The notes under the pieces are model-generated. The model made no database searches. It was given only the letters and a program-made list of their open reading frames with translations, and was not told where the DNA came from. This document shows positions 1 to 10,596 of a stretch of DNA of 64,000 nt, one piece after another. The DNA is from Datura wrightii (Eukaryota > Streptophyta > Magnoliopsida > Solanales > Solanaceae): positions 147,572,501 through 147,636,500 of the forward strand of contig JASDFA010000016.1 of the NCBI GenBank assembly GCA_035772735.1, given 5' to 3'. Both the position numbers and the translations under genes were made by a program. The stretch's first letter is position 1; the number at the start of each line of letters is the position of its first letter.

Positions 1-1298
1 TAATCTTACCACATGATTTGGAGTAGATGCTCCCACCTATGACTAAGCTTGTGGTATGTTTTGCAATAAAGCTTTCCCTATGCATAAATTCATAATTGAG
101 ATATATGTCATTGTTGAGCTTTATCAAAGAACAATGTTGAGCTTAATTTTCATATGATGTCGAGTCTATTCATGATTTCATTATGAGCTTTGTTAATAGA
201 CATTGTTGAGCTTCGTTTCATACGATATTGAGTTATGCATGATGTTGAGGTTCATCAAGAGATGATTTTAAGATTCGTCAATAGATGATGTTGAGCTTCG
301 TTATATACAAAGTAGATCATAGCATGTTTCACCAAGCGGGCTAAGAGTCGATCACCCTATGCCCCAGAACTACACGCCAACGTAGGTTGATACTATTGTT
401 TAGTTGGGACCTCCCTTGTGAGCTATCCCTGGCCCGGTTGGCCCTTCTGCTTGATATCAATATCATAGTATCATCCATCGCCCTGGCAAGGTTATGGACA
501 ACTCTACCCAATTGAGTGTGATAGTTGGGACCACGTAATCTCTATCGTGGTATGTCGGTTAAGTGATGAGTCTCCCACTTTCTATATCATTCAGATCGCA
601 TATTTATTACTCATGATGAGTACCTAATGCATGCATGTTCCAAAAGTAAGTTTTGACTTCTTATTCTGCTTTTGATATAAATGTTATTTTCGGCTTTGAG
701 TCATTTTAGTAAGTCGTGATGTTGTAAAGCTAAGCATGGTCATGTCATGATAAGATTACGAGTTTAGAATGAATGCATGTAGCCCTTCTACTGATACCTG
801 AAAGCTTATGATATGTATGAAATGTTTTAAATGATTTTACTTAAGCGGTTTTACTTATCTTGGATACTCAGTATATTCCACATAGTGACCGCATACATTC
901 TATGTTGCATCATTTCATGATGCAGGACCTAGTTCTCAGGTTCAGCCCCATCCTTAGACAACTTTCCGAAGTTAGTATCTTTTCGGATTGGTGAGTCCTC
1001 TTCCTTCGAGGACTAGATTATCATTTTCCTTTATGTATTTCCAGTTTCAGTATTGTTGAGTTAATTGGGGACTTGTCCTATATACTCATCAAGATTAGAG
1101 GCTTTCAGACTTATGTATGTGTAGCTTCAGATATTACTTGATTGTGCCATTGTATGAGACTTCTGCTGAGTTTATAAATATGCTTTCTTCATGTTTATTA
1201 AATGAGTTTGTTGAATGCTTATGCCATGGGTCGACTTAGGGTCTCTCAGGGTCCCTTGTCCCGTGTCTACAATCCGGGCCTCCGTTCGGGTCGTGACA
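1..1298 (+). repeat. Element A 5' LTR, 3' portion only
   Basis: Aligns by eye with 11604-12935 of the 3' LTR, from the 'ggagtag..gctcccacctatgactaagc' stretch to the terminal TCGTGACA. About 1,085 bases of its beginning lie before the window. The two copies differ at roughly one base in ten near their ends, so the insertion is old. Around 115-310 it holds degenerate repeats built on 'gttgagctt(c/t)' and 'cat(a/g)(t/c)gatgt'. Confidence 0.92.
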
Positions 1299-1302
1299 CA
1301 CT

Positions 1303-1316
1303 TGGCATCAAAGCCA
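1303..1316 (+). other. Primer-binding site of element A
   Basis: TGGCATCAAAGCCA begins five bases after the LTR end. It matches the initiator-Met-tRNA primer site TGGTATCAGAGCC with two changes (T to C, G to A). Position and sequence fix the LTR end at 1298. Confidence 0.85.
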
Positions 1317-1449
1317 TAGATGTGAAGTGTCCTAGGGAGTATGAAAGTCGCGTTAGGTAGATTCTTTTTAACGGGTGTGAATCATGCTACACCTATAAAG
1401 AAGAGGCTAATAGACCTTTAGGAAATGTTCCCTTCTTTCATGATCTATG

Positions 1450-2640
1450 TCGTGCGATGAAAAGCCTTTCTTTATTTCTAATTCTTGCTATTCACGATTG
1501 CAAAATCGCGACACCTCGAAGGGTGAATGGAAGGAGGAATGGAGGTGGTGCAGGCCACGAGGATGATAACGTTTATGAGCATCAGCCATGCCCACCTGTT
1601 CAGGAGCCTCAAGCACTGGAGCCTACCGCTCATGTTGAGTTCCAAGCTGCCATTCAGATGCTTGCACAGGCCTTGACCGCTCAGGTCAATCAGCAAGCCA
1701 TTGTGCATGTTCCAGAATGGCTTCTTGAGGATTAACCTACCAGAGTTCTTGGGGTCCAAGGTAGATGAGGAACCGCATGATTTCATTGATGAGGTTGTCA
1801 AGACCACCCAAATCATGGGGGTGAGTAGTTTTAAGTGCACAAAGTTGGCCTCCTACCAGTTGAAGGGGGTGGCGCATAACTGGTTTCGGCAATGGAAGGA
1901 AAGCAGGGCAGAAGGAGCAGGTCCGGTCAGTTGGGAGGAGTTTCAAGTTGCATTTGTAGATCGGTTCTTCCCTCGAGAGATGAGGGAGTTGAAAGCAGCC
2001 GAGTTTGTGAATTTAAAGCAAGGAAGGATGACTGTTCAGGAGTATGCCCTTGAGTTCACGCGCTTATCTAAGTATGCCCCGGAGTTAGTGGCCGACAACA
2101 GGCGCGGGTGAGTAGATTTGTGCATGGTATAGAAGGATATTTGGACAAGGACTGCAAGACAGCTATGCTCCATCTGGATATGGACTTCCCTCGCATTGTG
2201 TTGTACGCTCAGCAGATGGAGACGACACATTCGAGGGAGAGGGAGGCCAAGAGGGCCAAGACTACAAATTCTCTCAACAAAGGTCAGTGGTGGGCACCGA
2301 CAACAGACCCACCAGATATCATCAACCCCGGCATCTTACACACTGAGTGTGCCATCTAGGCCCTGACATGATCAGAGGGGGAGAGCGTCAGGCTCAAGGG
2401 GTCATAGCAGTAGACCCATACATTCCAGCATTCCAGCTTGTTGGAGGTGCGACCGAGGACGCACAGGCCAGTGCTTGGCAGGGTTAGGAGCTTATTTTGG
2501 ATGTGGGCAACCAAGACATATGTTCAGAGATTGTCCCACGGTGAGACAAGATCAGGTTGGGGCCGAGGCCAAGCTTCTAGTTTAGCAGCCCCTCGCCCAT
2601 GCACAACACATCAGGGGGCATCTGCTAGCACAACTGGTAG
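1450..2640 (+). pseudogene. Element A gag (capsid and zinc knuckle), frameshifted
   Basis: Gag packages element RNA in cytoplasmic particles. The usual start, ATG before a PPRRVNGRRNG-like N-terminus, is mutated near 1510 (ACACCTCGAAGGGTG). A Gln/Ala-rich N-terminus runs to about 1735, then the frame shifts. The retrotransposon-gag core follows (1701-2100: ASYQLKGVAHNWFRQWK, FVDRFFPREMRELKAAEF), shifts again near 2105, and continues to about 2290 (VHGIEGYLDKDC). A zinc knuckle near 2440-2525 has its first Cys changed to Tyr (TAT at 2493-2495) before FGCGQPRHMFRDC. At least three breaks, so no intact product. Family identity is secure; boundaries are approximate. Confidence 0.88.
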
Positions 2641-3297
2641 GCAGCGCCAGAATAGATTCTATGCCTTAGCCACTCATCAAGAGCAGGAGGCCTCACCAAA
2701 TGTAGTCACCGGTATGTTGAGAATTTGTCATGTTAATGTGCATGCTTTGCTAGATCCGGGGGCTAACCTATCTTTTGTGACACCATATACAGATAGTAGC
2801 TTCAGAGTCAGTCCCGATATCTTGTTAGAGCCCTTCTCAGTTTCTACTCCAATAGGTGACTTAGTTATAGCTAGACGATTGTATAGAGATTGCCCGGTCT
2901 CAGTTCTTCTTAAGGTCACCTCAGCAAATTTGATAGAATTATCCATGACCGATTTCGATGTTATTCTCGGCATGGATTGGTTATTTTCATGTTATGCTTT
3001 ATTTAATTGTAGAAATCAATCAGTAGAGTTCAGACTTCCGGGTGAGCCAGTCTTAGAATGGAAGGGCAGTTCGGCTATGCCTGTAGGTCGATTAATTTCA
3101 TACCTTAAGGTCAGAAAGATGATTTCTAAGGGTTGCATGTATCGTTTAGTTAGGGTTAAGGACCTAGAGTCCAAAACCCAAAAAATCCAGTCCATGCCAG
3201 TAGTATGTGTGTATCTAGAGGTCTTTCTTGATGATTTGCTTGGTGTACCTCCCCAGCGGGAGATTGACTTTAGTATAAATCTTCTTCTCGGCACGTA
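2641..3297 (+). pseudogene. Element A aspartic protease and RT N-terminal linker
   Basis: Retroviral-type aspartic protease that matures Gag-Pol. The active-site region reads ALLDPGANLSFVTP, with the LDPGA form (Pro in place of Thr/Ser) also seen in D and F. It is followed by the conserved VILGMDWL segment near 2955-2990, then the linker LISYLKVRKMISKG. The open frame runs from the zinc-knuckle region to a TAG at 3296-3298, just before the RT 'PISVPPYRMAP' motif. No frameshift is visible inside the protease, so this is A's best-preserved stretch. Confidence 0.88.
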
Positions 3298-4150
3298 GCC
3301 TATATCGGTTCCGCCTTATAGAATGGCTCCATCAAAGCTAAAAGAGTTGAAGGATCATTTGAAGGACCTGTTAGATAAAGGTTTCATTAGACCGAGTAAG
3401 TCTCCATGGGGTACACCAGTGCTATTTGTTTGAAAGAAGGACGGTTCCCTTCGCATGTGTTTTGATTATTGGTAGTTGAATAAGGTTACCATCAAGAACA
3501 GGTACCCCTTACCTAGAGTTGATGATTTGTTTGACCAGCTTCAGGGTGCCAGGTGTTTGTCCAAGATTGACCTCAAGTTCGAATATCACCAGCTTAGGGT
3601 TCGAGAGAGTGACATCCCAAAAACTGCTTTCAAGACTCGGTATGGTCATTACGAATTTGTTGTTATGTAAGTTGGACTATCCAATTCCCCTGAAGCTTTT
3701 ATGGATCTAATGAACAGGGTGTTCAAGGTATATTTGGACATATTCGTGATTGTGTTCATTGATGATATCCTCATATACTCTCTGAGTGAGAAGGAGCATG
3801 CCGCTCACTCAAGAGTAGTGCTTCAGACCCTCAAGGATCATCAGTTGTATGCAAAGTTCAGCAAATGCAAGTTTTGGTTGGACTCAGTGGCATTCCTAGG
3901 CCATGTGGTGTCAAGCGAGGGTATAAAAGTAGATTCTCAAAAGATCAAGGCGGTAAAGAATTGGCCCAGACCAGTGAATTAATCAGATATTAGGAGCTTT
4001 TTGGGCTTAGCAGGTTATTATCAGAGATTCATTGAGGGCTTTTCATCCATTGCCGCCCGATTAACTAGATTGACTCAGAAAAAGGCGAAGTTCCAATGGT
4101 CGAAGGCTTGTGAGAAAAGCTTCTAGGAATAGAAGACCCGACTCACTTCA
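3298..4150 (+). pseudogene. Element A reverse transcriptase, with stops
   Basis: Copies element RNA to cDNA. Motifs in order: PPYRMAP, LLDKGFIRPS, KKDGS, LNKVTIKNRYPLPR, LFDQLQGA, LSKIDLKFEYHQLR, then VFIDDILIY with both catalytic Asp codons intact at 3761-3766. Stops: TGA near 3433 before KKDG, TAG at 3473-3475 (the DYRQLNK Gln), TAA near 3667, TAA near 3980 and TAG near 4124. The DYRQ pair reads TGG TAG, explained by C-to-T changes from CGG CAG. Not translatable as one protein, although the active-site codons remain. Confidence 0.9.
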
Positions 4151-4570
4151 ACACTAGTATTGACCCTCCCTGAGGGTACAGATGGCTTTGTAGTGTATTG
4201 TGATGCTTCACGAGTTGGACTCGGGTGTGTGTTGATGCAACATGGGAAAGTTATAGCATATGCCTCGAGACAGTAGAAAGTTCATGAAAAGAATTACTTG
4301 ACCCATGATCTTGAGTTAGCCGCGGTGCGGTGGTGTTCGCATTGAATATATGGAGGCATTACTTGTATGGGGTCCACATGGATAGATCCATGGATCACAA
4401 GAGCTTGCAATATGTGTTCACGCAGAAAGATCTAAATTTTCGGCAAAGGAGGTGGTTGGAGTTACTAAAAGACTGCAATATGAGTGTCCTTTACCACCTG
4501 GGCAAGGCTAATGTATTAGAAGATGCACTTCGTAGGCTTTCTATGGAGAGTGTGTCCCACATGGATGAGG
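4151..4570 (+). pseudogene. Element A RNase H
   Basis: Removes RNA from the RNA-DNA hybrid during reverse transcription. Readable motifs: VYCDASRVGLGCVLMQHGK (catalytic Asp present, about 4195-4250), HDLELAAV, IWRHYLYG and, near 4390-4440, DHKSLQYVFTQKDLN. A TAG near 4275 and a frame shift near 4325 (duplicated 'gcggt') break it. It ends with the LLKDCNMSVLYHLGKANV tether region. Confidence 0.87.
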
Positions 4571-5582
4571 GAAAGAAGGAGTTGGTGATAGATGTCCATC
4601 GACTTGCGAGGTTGGGAGTTAGATTGGTCGACTCTACCGATGGCGGCGTTGTTGTACAAAATGGATCAGAATCGTCCTTGGTAGTGGATGTGAAAGCTAG
4701 GCAAGATGAGGATCTGATGTTGGTAAAGTTGAAGGAGGTCGTTCGGAGTCAAAAGGTGGAGGTTTTCTCCCAAGGGGGAGATGGGGTGTTGCGGTACCAG
4801 GGTCGTCTATGTGTTCTAGATATTGATAATTTGAGGGACCAAATATTGCATGAGGCACATGGGTCCAGGTATTCCATCCATTCGGGTGCCCACAAAAATG
4901 TATCATGATTTGCGGGAAATATATTGGTGGAATAGTATGAAGAAAAATATTGCAGAGTTTGTAGCAAAGTGCCTGAACTGTCAACAAGTGAAGGTCGAAC
5001 ATTAAAGGTTGGGAGGTGTACTTCAGGATATCAGCGTTCCTACTTGGAAGTGGGAAAAGATTAACACTGATTTCATTACAGGACTGCCTCGTACTCACCG
5101 ACATCATGATTCCATTGGGTGGTAGTGGATAGGTTGACCAAGGTTGCACACTTTTTACCCATCAAAACCATAAATTCATCGGATGATTATGCGAAATTGT
5201 ATATTCTGGAGTTGGTTCAACTTCATTTATTGACCTTGTCCATTATTTCAAACCGAGCTACTCAATTTACCTCTCGGTTTTGGCGGTCTTTCAAAAAAGG
5301 GCTTGGGACTTAGGTTAAGCGAAGCATAGCATTTCATCCACAAATGGATGGTCAGGTGGAGCAAAAAATCCAGAATCTCGAGGATATGTTGAGAGCCTGT
5401 GTGATGCACTTTAAAGGTATATGGGATGATCACTTGCCCTTAATCGAGTTTGCTTACAATAACAGCTATCACTCTAGTATCCAAATGGCACTGTTTGAGG
5501 CTCTTTACGAGCGGAAGTGTAGGTCACCCATCGGATGGTTTGAGGTTGGTGAGGCAGCTATGATAGGGATAGATTAGGTTCA
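4571..5582 (+). pseudogene. Element A integrase, N-terminal and core part
   Basis: Integrase inserts the cDNA. The HHCC zinc region is recognisable near 4830-5000, ending in CLNCQQVK. The core follows: WKWEKINTDFITGLPRT, VDRLTKVAHFLPIK (first catalytic Asp), and ISNRATQFTSRFW, where the second catalytic Asp is Asn (AAC). The GQVEQKIQNLEDMLRAC region holds the Glu. Several stops occur (near 5003, 5312, 5575). At 5582 the frame is broken by a solo LTR; the sequence resumes at 8145. Confidence 0.88.
5578..5582. other. Target-site duplication, left copy (GTTCA)
   Basis: GTTCA immediately precedes the solo LTR and is repeated at 8145-8149 immediately after it. A perfect 5-base duplication is the expected footprint of LTR-element insertion. 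Confidence 0.9.
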
Positions 5583-8144
5583 TGTTATACCTCGGGAATT
5601 TAAGAATCAGACCGGTAAGTGAATTAGGAGAAAAGTTGGAAAATGTTCTAGCAGTTGCAGAATGGGTCACCTAACGACTCGTGAGGATCCCTAATGAGTC
5701 TTCAGGTGTCTCGTGGGGAAGGCCTGAGATGATGGAGGACTCGAGGTCCTCACGGGTGATGTAACAACTCGTGCTCAATCACCAAGAGTAATCATGTCAG
5801 CCATGGGGTGGTCTCAGAGATGGACAGTGAAGCTTATCTAGTCTACTTGACGAATGGCACCCAACGACTCATCGTCAGTCCTAACAACCCGTTAGGTGGG
5901 CCGTTACCAAGCCAGTGGAGTTTTCATGAATGATGAGGTAGTGCACTTGACGGGTGAACCAACGGATCGTGTGCCCTAGTAATGAGTCGTTAGGTCGTCT
6001 GTTAGGACCCCCTGACAGTTATTTTTAGCCATTTTAGTAAGGGCTTTTCCGTAATTCCTGAGTTCTAAGGGCCTATACTACGTCGTTTTAAGCTCATAAT
6101 AGATGGTTTTACGCTGAGAAAGACCCACCCATCTAGGCCATTTTTCTTCATGCACGCAATGGTGAGAGCTTGAAGGGAAGAAAGTGAGGAGAATTTCATG
6201 GTTTTCAAGGGAAATCTCAACTGGGAAATTAGGGAGAGTTAGGATTCTTCATTCCAGGTATGTAAGGCTATGAGTGGGTGCTTTCTTCCACACCCATGCC
6301 CATTCCCTATCAATTTTTTATTTATTTGAGATGATCAGGTATGGGTTTTCATTCAATTGCATGATTCTTACATTTCTACTCATGGGTATGATTAATTGAG
6401 TTGATATTGATGATTTATCGAGCTTGGGCAAATTCTAACTTAATTTCTTTCACAAAATTATTTTCTAAAACTTTAATCTAAAACACCCATGTGTGGAAGT
6501 TCCTAATAGAATGTGATGATGATGGAATAGATGATGAAAAACATGTTTCCAAACATACCCATGATTTTGATCATGTTTTCAAAGAAGGTTGAATTGACCC
6601 GAGTATAATGAAGCTTTGGGTAGTGTCCAATGTTGAGTGTGAATGATGATTTCTCTTGAATTGATTTGATTGCTTGTTTTGGAGTGAAATCTCCCAAATT
6701 ATAATGTTTTCAAATGAATTGAATGGGTCCAAGCGTGATAAGGTTTTAGGCATGGTCCCTATGTTGATGATAATGAAGTGATATTTCTAAAGTAGTCTTA
6801 CCACATGATTTTGGAGAAAAGTCTCCCACTACTCTTGAGCTTGTGGTATGTGTCATACTAAAGCTTCTCCTATGCATGAATTCATAATTGAGATGTATGT
6901 CTCCATTAAGCCTCATTTCACATGATGTTTAGTTTAAGCATGATTCTATTCTAAGCTTTGTCGAGATGACATCGTCGAGCTTCATATTTATATGATGTCT
7001 AATGCATGCTTTATTTCATAATGAGCTTTGTCAATAGACAATGTTGAGCTTCGTTTCATACGATGTTGAGTTTATGCACGACATCATGTTGAGCATCGTC
7101 ACTAGACAATGTTGAGCTTAATATTTATACGATGTAGAACATTGCATGTTTTGGGAGAAGAGTCTAGCACCGAGCGGGTTAAGGGTTGACTACCCTATGC
7201 CCCAAAACTACGCGCCAACATAGGTTGATTCCATAATATTATTGGGACCTCCCTTGTGAGCTATCCCCAGCCCGATTGGCCCTTTGAGCTTGATATCAAT
7301 ATCATGGTATCATCCATCGCCCTGGCAAGGTTATGGACCGCTCTACCCACTTGAGTCTGATAGTTGGGACCACGTAAGCTCTATCGTGGTATGTCAGTTA
7401 AGTGATGAGTCTCCCATTGTCTATATCATTCGAGTTTTCATATCCATTACTCATGATGATTATCTTATGCATGCATGTTTGAAAAGCAAGGTTTGACTCA
7501 TTTTTCAACTTTTGATATAAATGTTATGATTTAGCCATGAGTCATTCGATTTATCATGAAATTCTAAAGCCATGCATGACCATGTATTAAATAAGAATGA
7601 TTTCATAATGAATGCTTGTGAACTTTTCTTACCCTTAAAGGCTACCAAATATGTATGACTTGTTTTGAAAGACTATTATTGCTCAAGCGGTTTTACTTAC
7701 CTTGAATACTATGTACATTGCATGTACTAACCGCATACCTTTTATGTTTCAACATTTCATGATGCAGCATCCGGTTCTCAAGTTCATCCCTATTCGTAGC
7801 CGCTTATCAGAGTTAGCATTTGCTTGTTTGGTGAGTCCTCATCCTCCGAGGACTAGACTTTAAGTTATTTGGAGCGTATTTTTAGTTTTTAGTATTTTCG
7901 AGCTAGTTAGGGGTGTTGTCCCATCAGCTCGTCCAGATTAGAGGCTTATCAGACTTAGATATATATTCAGCTTCAGATGATCATTCTGTTGTTATGTTAA
8001 GTTAGACTTCCGCTGAGTTTATATTTATGTTTCCTTCATGTTTATTGAATGAGTTAGTGAATGCTTATGTCATGGGTTGACTTGGGATCTCTCGTGGTTT
8101 CTTGTCCCGTGTCTCAATCCGGGTCCCCCCCTCAGGTCATAACA
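5583..8144 (+). mobile_element. Solo LTR (A-type) inside element A integrase
   Basis: Begins TGTTATACCTCGGG and ends CATAACA, with LTR-type TG...CA ends and perfect GTTCA duplications. It aligns with A's own LTR family along its length: GASTCRT-rich start (5690-6000), 'gttgagctt' repeats (6960-7130), 'gggacctcccttgtgagctatcc' near 7250, 'gtcccgtgtct' near the end. No internal coding sequence. It therefore reflects insertion of a related element followed by LTR-LTR recombination. It interrupts integrase codons that continue at 8145. Confidence 0.93.
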
Positions 8145-8378
8145 GTTCACAAGGCTGTGGCGAAGGTTCAGTTTATAAGGGACAGGCTGAAAACTGCTCA
8201 AAGTCGTCAAAAGTCATATGAGGATGTGATAAGAAGAGATTTGGAGTTTGAGGTTGATGATTGGGTATTTCTAAAGGTATTTCCCATGAAGGGAGTAATG
8301 CGATTCTGAAAGAAAGGAAAACTCAGTCCCCGCGATATTGGTCCCTAGCGGGTTATGAGAAGAGTTGGTAAGGTAGCG
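8145..8378 (+). pseudogene. Element A integrase, C-terminal segment 1
   Basis: Continues the integrase: VHKAVAKVQFIRDRLKTAQS, QKSYEDVIRRDLEFEVDDWVFLKV, PMKGVMRF, matching D and E. A stop follows at 8307 (TGA where relatives read GKKGKL). The segment ends at AAGGTAGCG (8370-8378), where insertion K enters; the next codons are found at 9961. Confidence 0.88.
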
Positions 8379-9363
8379 TTTGGGCCCGCAAGTATACGGG
8401 TCGTGCAAGTAATATAGTGGCTCTTTTAGAGAACCGGAATGTCGAACCCATAGGGACTGGACCCATTCCTCTAATTATCCATTTCAAGTGTGATCGTAAA
8501 TACCGAAAGTGTTGGTTATAGAAGTTTTCGAGGGAGATTTTTAATTAAGTCTAAATTTGGTCAACGAAATATTCTGAATGCACTCTAGGAGCAACATAGA
8601 GTTAAAACCAGATAATCATACGATGCTATGATTTGCAATGGGTTAAGCATGCAACTATCGATTATTATTTCACATAATTAGAATTGCATGTTCATGGTCT
8701 TTCGAGCCTCTAAACACGGCAAACTAGCCTCACTGCATCATTGTGAGTGAGGATGCTAATTTCTACGTTGCGGACAATTAATTATGTTGTGATTTACGGG
8801 GAGACGATTAGGGACTTTCGTGCATCTAACCATTTAACTCAACTTACCCTCACAACTACTTCTTCAAGTGGTGATGTGATAATCCTAAGTTGGTCTCTCA
8901 ACAACCCCCGTTTTATCAACCAAGCAAGGTGTTAGGTATATTTCTATCCTAACACGAAATTATATCGTGAGATACAAACATGCTCCTTATATTCTCATGT
9001 CCTGACCTAGGTAATTCTTTCTCAAACAATTTCCCAAGCTAATATATATGTTTTCATGGTGATCAATCATAAAAACAACCAACAATCCAAAATGCAAGAT
9101 GAAAACAACAATCAACAACTTAATTCCAAAACAATTTCATAAAATCACAATCATAATTCATGGCTTCAAACCTAGGGGAAGGTTTCTTGCCATTCATGTT
9201 CGTAAAACTACAACTAACTACTACTAAACTAACATACTTACATGAATTTGGTAAATGAGAAGAGAATTTGCCAAACCCTAGATGAGTTCTCCCACTTCTC
9301 CCTTCACTCCTAGGTAGTTTTCCAGAATAAAATCGTGACAAATTGGATTTAGGAGCTAAGGGA

Positions 9364-9374
9364 CCTATTTATAG
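9364..9374 (-). promoter_or_regulatory. TATA box of insertion K
   Basis: Minus strand CTATAAATAGG is a textbook plant TATA box. Upstream of it (higher coordinates) lie an inverted-repeat module (9419-9458) and GC-rich sequence; downstream is AT-rich leader. This supports reading K as an LTR with a minus-strand promoter. Confidence 0.6.
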
Positions 9375-9418
9375 TAAATGGAAAACGTGCATAATTTAGA
9401 CTGTCGTGGAACGGTTCC

Positions 9419-9458
9419 GTGTCACGGAGTGTATCGCGGAGCACTGCCTCCGTGACAC
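9419..9458 (-). promoter_or_regulatory. Palindromic promoter module in K (11-base arms, 18-base loop)
   Basis: GTGTCACGGAG at 9419-9429 and its exact reverse complement CTCCGTGACAC at 9448-9458 enclose an 18-base loop containing TCGCGGAG. The right arm also starts a perfect 7+1+7 palindrome, CTCCGTGACACGGAG. The same arms and loop length occur in both E LTRs, there also upstream of a TATA box. Function unknown. Confidence 0.6.
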
Positions 9459-9960
9459 GGAGGTAACGCGAAAGCTCTTTGGAAATTGCCTCCGGAAGCC
9501 AAAACTGTCGAGTGTCACCGAGTTGGCAGCGTGTCATGCTGCTTGGGCAGCGCGTTGGCACACCCCTGTCGCGCAGCTGGCGTGTCGTGGTACGTTGCTA
9601 GCGCGTTGGTGTTGCCTGCCTTCCGCATCTACTCGCGTGCCTGGCATAGGTGTAGCACGGCGCTGGGCGCGGCACACGCACAACGTGGCACGCTGCCTGG
9701 TGTGGCCAGCCTTGCGATGGCTTACTCCTTGCCGACTCTCGCCCATTGCTCCCGAGTCCAATCCGCTACTTCACCAACTTATAAATTAGTTCCTCAAAAT
9801 CATTGAAACCTACAAAACAAGGACTAATCATGTTGGTTAGCACATATAGTCACATTTATATAAAATCACATGAAAATGTATACAATTACTTAGCTAAACA
9901 AGACTAAATTAAATTATCAAGCGTCACTCGGGCATGCTATTTTGCCCGAGATCAGTAGCG

Positions 9961-10320
9961 TATGAGTTGGATTTGCCATCGGAGTACTCTTCAGTTCACC
10001 CCGTGTTTCATGTGTCGCTATTGAAAAAGTGCTTGGGTGATCCATCATTAGTTGTTCCAGTGGAAAGCGTTGGTGTGGGAGATAGCCATAGTTATGAGGA
10101 TATTCCAGTTACAATTTTGTTTCGCTAGGTTCGGAGGCTGAGGAACAAAGACGTAGCTTCGGTGAAGGTGTTATGGAGAAAGAAGCATGTTGAGGGAGCT
10201 ACGTGGAAGGCCGAAGCGGTCATGATGGCTAAATACCCCCACCTATTCCCTACCGGCTCAGTTTCAGTTGGAGATATCAGTTTTTTTCACAATTATCAAA
10301 TCAGTTTCCTTGTTTAGTTC
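9961..10320 (+). pseudogene. Element A integrase C-terminus and chromodomain
   Basis: Resumes after K with YELDLPSEYSSVHPVFHVSL, the conserved end of the chromovirus integrase, then the chromodomain: TILFR, a TAG near 10126 where relatives have Gln in DRQVRRL, then RRLRNKD, SVKVLWRKKHVEGATWKAE and KYPHLF, ending near 10315. In this family the chromodomain binds modified histone H3 and directs insertion to heterochromatin. The aromatic residues (W in VLW and ATW) are kept. The stop prevents fusion to pol. Confidence 0.85.
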
Positions 10321-10500
10321 ATGCGCATAAGTTTGAATTATGTTATGATAAATGTATGTGATGTCTGAATTCAGTTCAGCTGTGTAGTTCTTTTTGAAGG
10401 TAGTCATTCCATCAGTTTTTAATTAAAATAATCAGTATTTGCATATGAAAATTCCATGTCTCTATTTTCTGCTTGTTTCTAACATTCGAGGACGAATGTT

Positions 10501-10516
10501 CCCAAAGGGGAGATAT
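10501..10516 (+). other. Polypurine tract of element A
   Basis: CCCAAAGGGGAGATAT lies directly before the 3' LTR start TGTAATACCCCG. It is the plus-strand primer position in LTR elements and fixes the LTR start at 10517. Confidence 0.85.
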
Positions 10517-10596
10517 TGTAATACCCCGAGAACCCAAGGATCAGATCCAAGAGTCAAACGGGGAAAATATGGAAAGTGGAACTTCAATTGCAGGAT

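Larger units (their letters stand above)
8379..9954 (-). mobile_element. Insertion K: 1.58-kb LTR-like element, unclassified
   Basis: Flanked by GTAGCG at 8373-8378 and 9955-9960, and it splits a conserved integrase/chromodomain junction (GKVA / YELDLP), so it is an insertion. Read on the minus strand it resembles one solo LTR: GC-rich upstream part (9785-9405), TATA box CTATAAATAGG (9374-9364), a short leader, then an end with 'ctatgggttcgacattccgg' like the U5 ends of Athila/Tat elements. The termini are not clean TG...CA. A hairpin (CTCGGGCA / TGCCCGAG, 9927-9950) sits at the right end. It could also be a small non-autonomous element of another kind. Open frames inside look fortuitous. Confidence 0.7.

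Noticed and set aside
4697..5149. 150-codon minus-strand frame
   Set aside because: Antisense shadow of A's integrase, which is supported by motif order on the plus strand.
8061..8309. Frame running from the solo LTR into A's integrase
   Set aside because: Crosses the insertion junction at 8144; only the part after 8145 is integrase.
9406..9806. Overlapping 127- and 106-codon plus-strand frames in GC-rich sequence
   Set aside because: They run antisense through the upstream promoter region of insertion K and have no family resemblance; GC-rich DNA has few stops.
9921..9960. Helitron 3' end (hairpin near the end of K)
   Set aside because: A hairpin is present, but no CTRR end or 5' TC is found, and the flanking repeat GTAGCG argues against a Helitron, which makes no target duplication.
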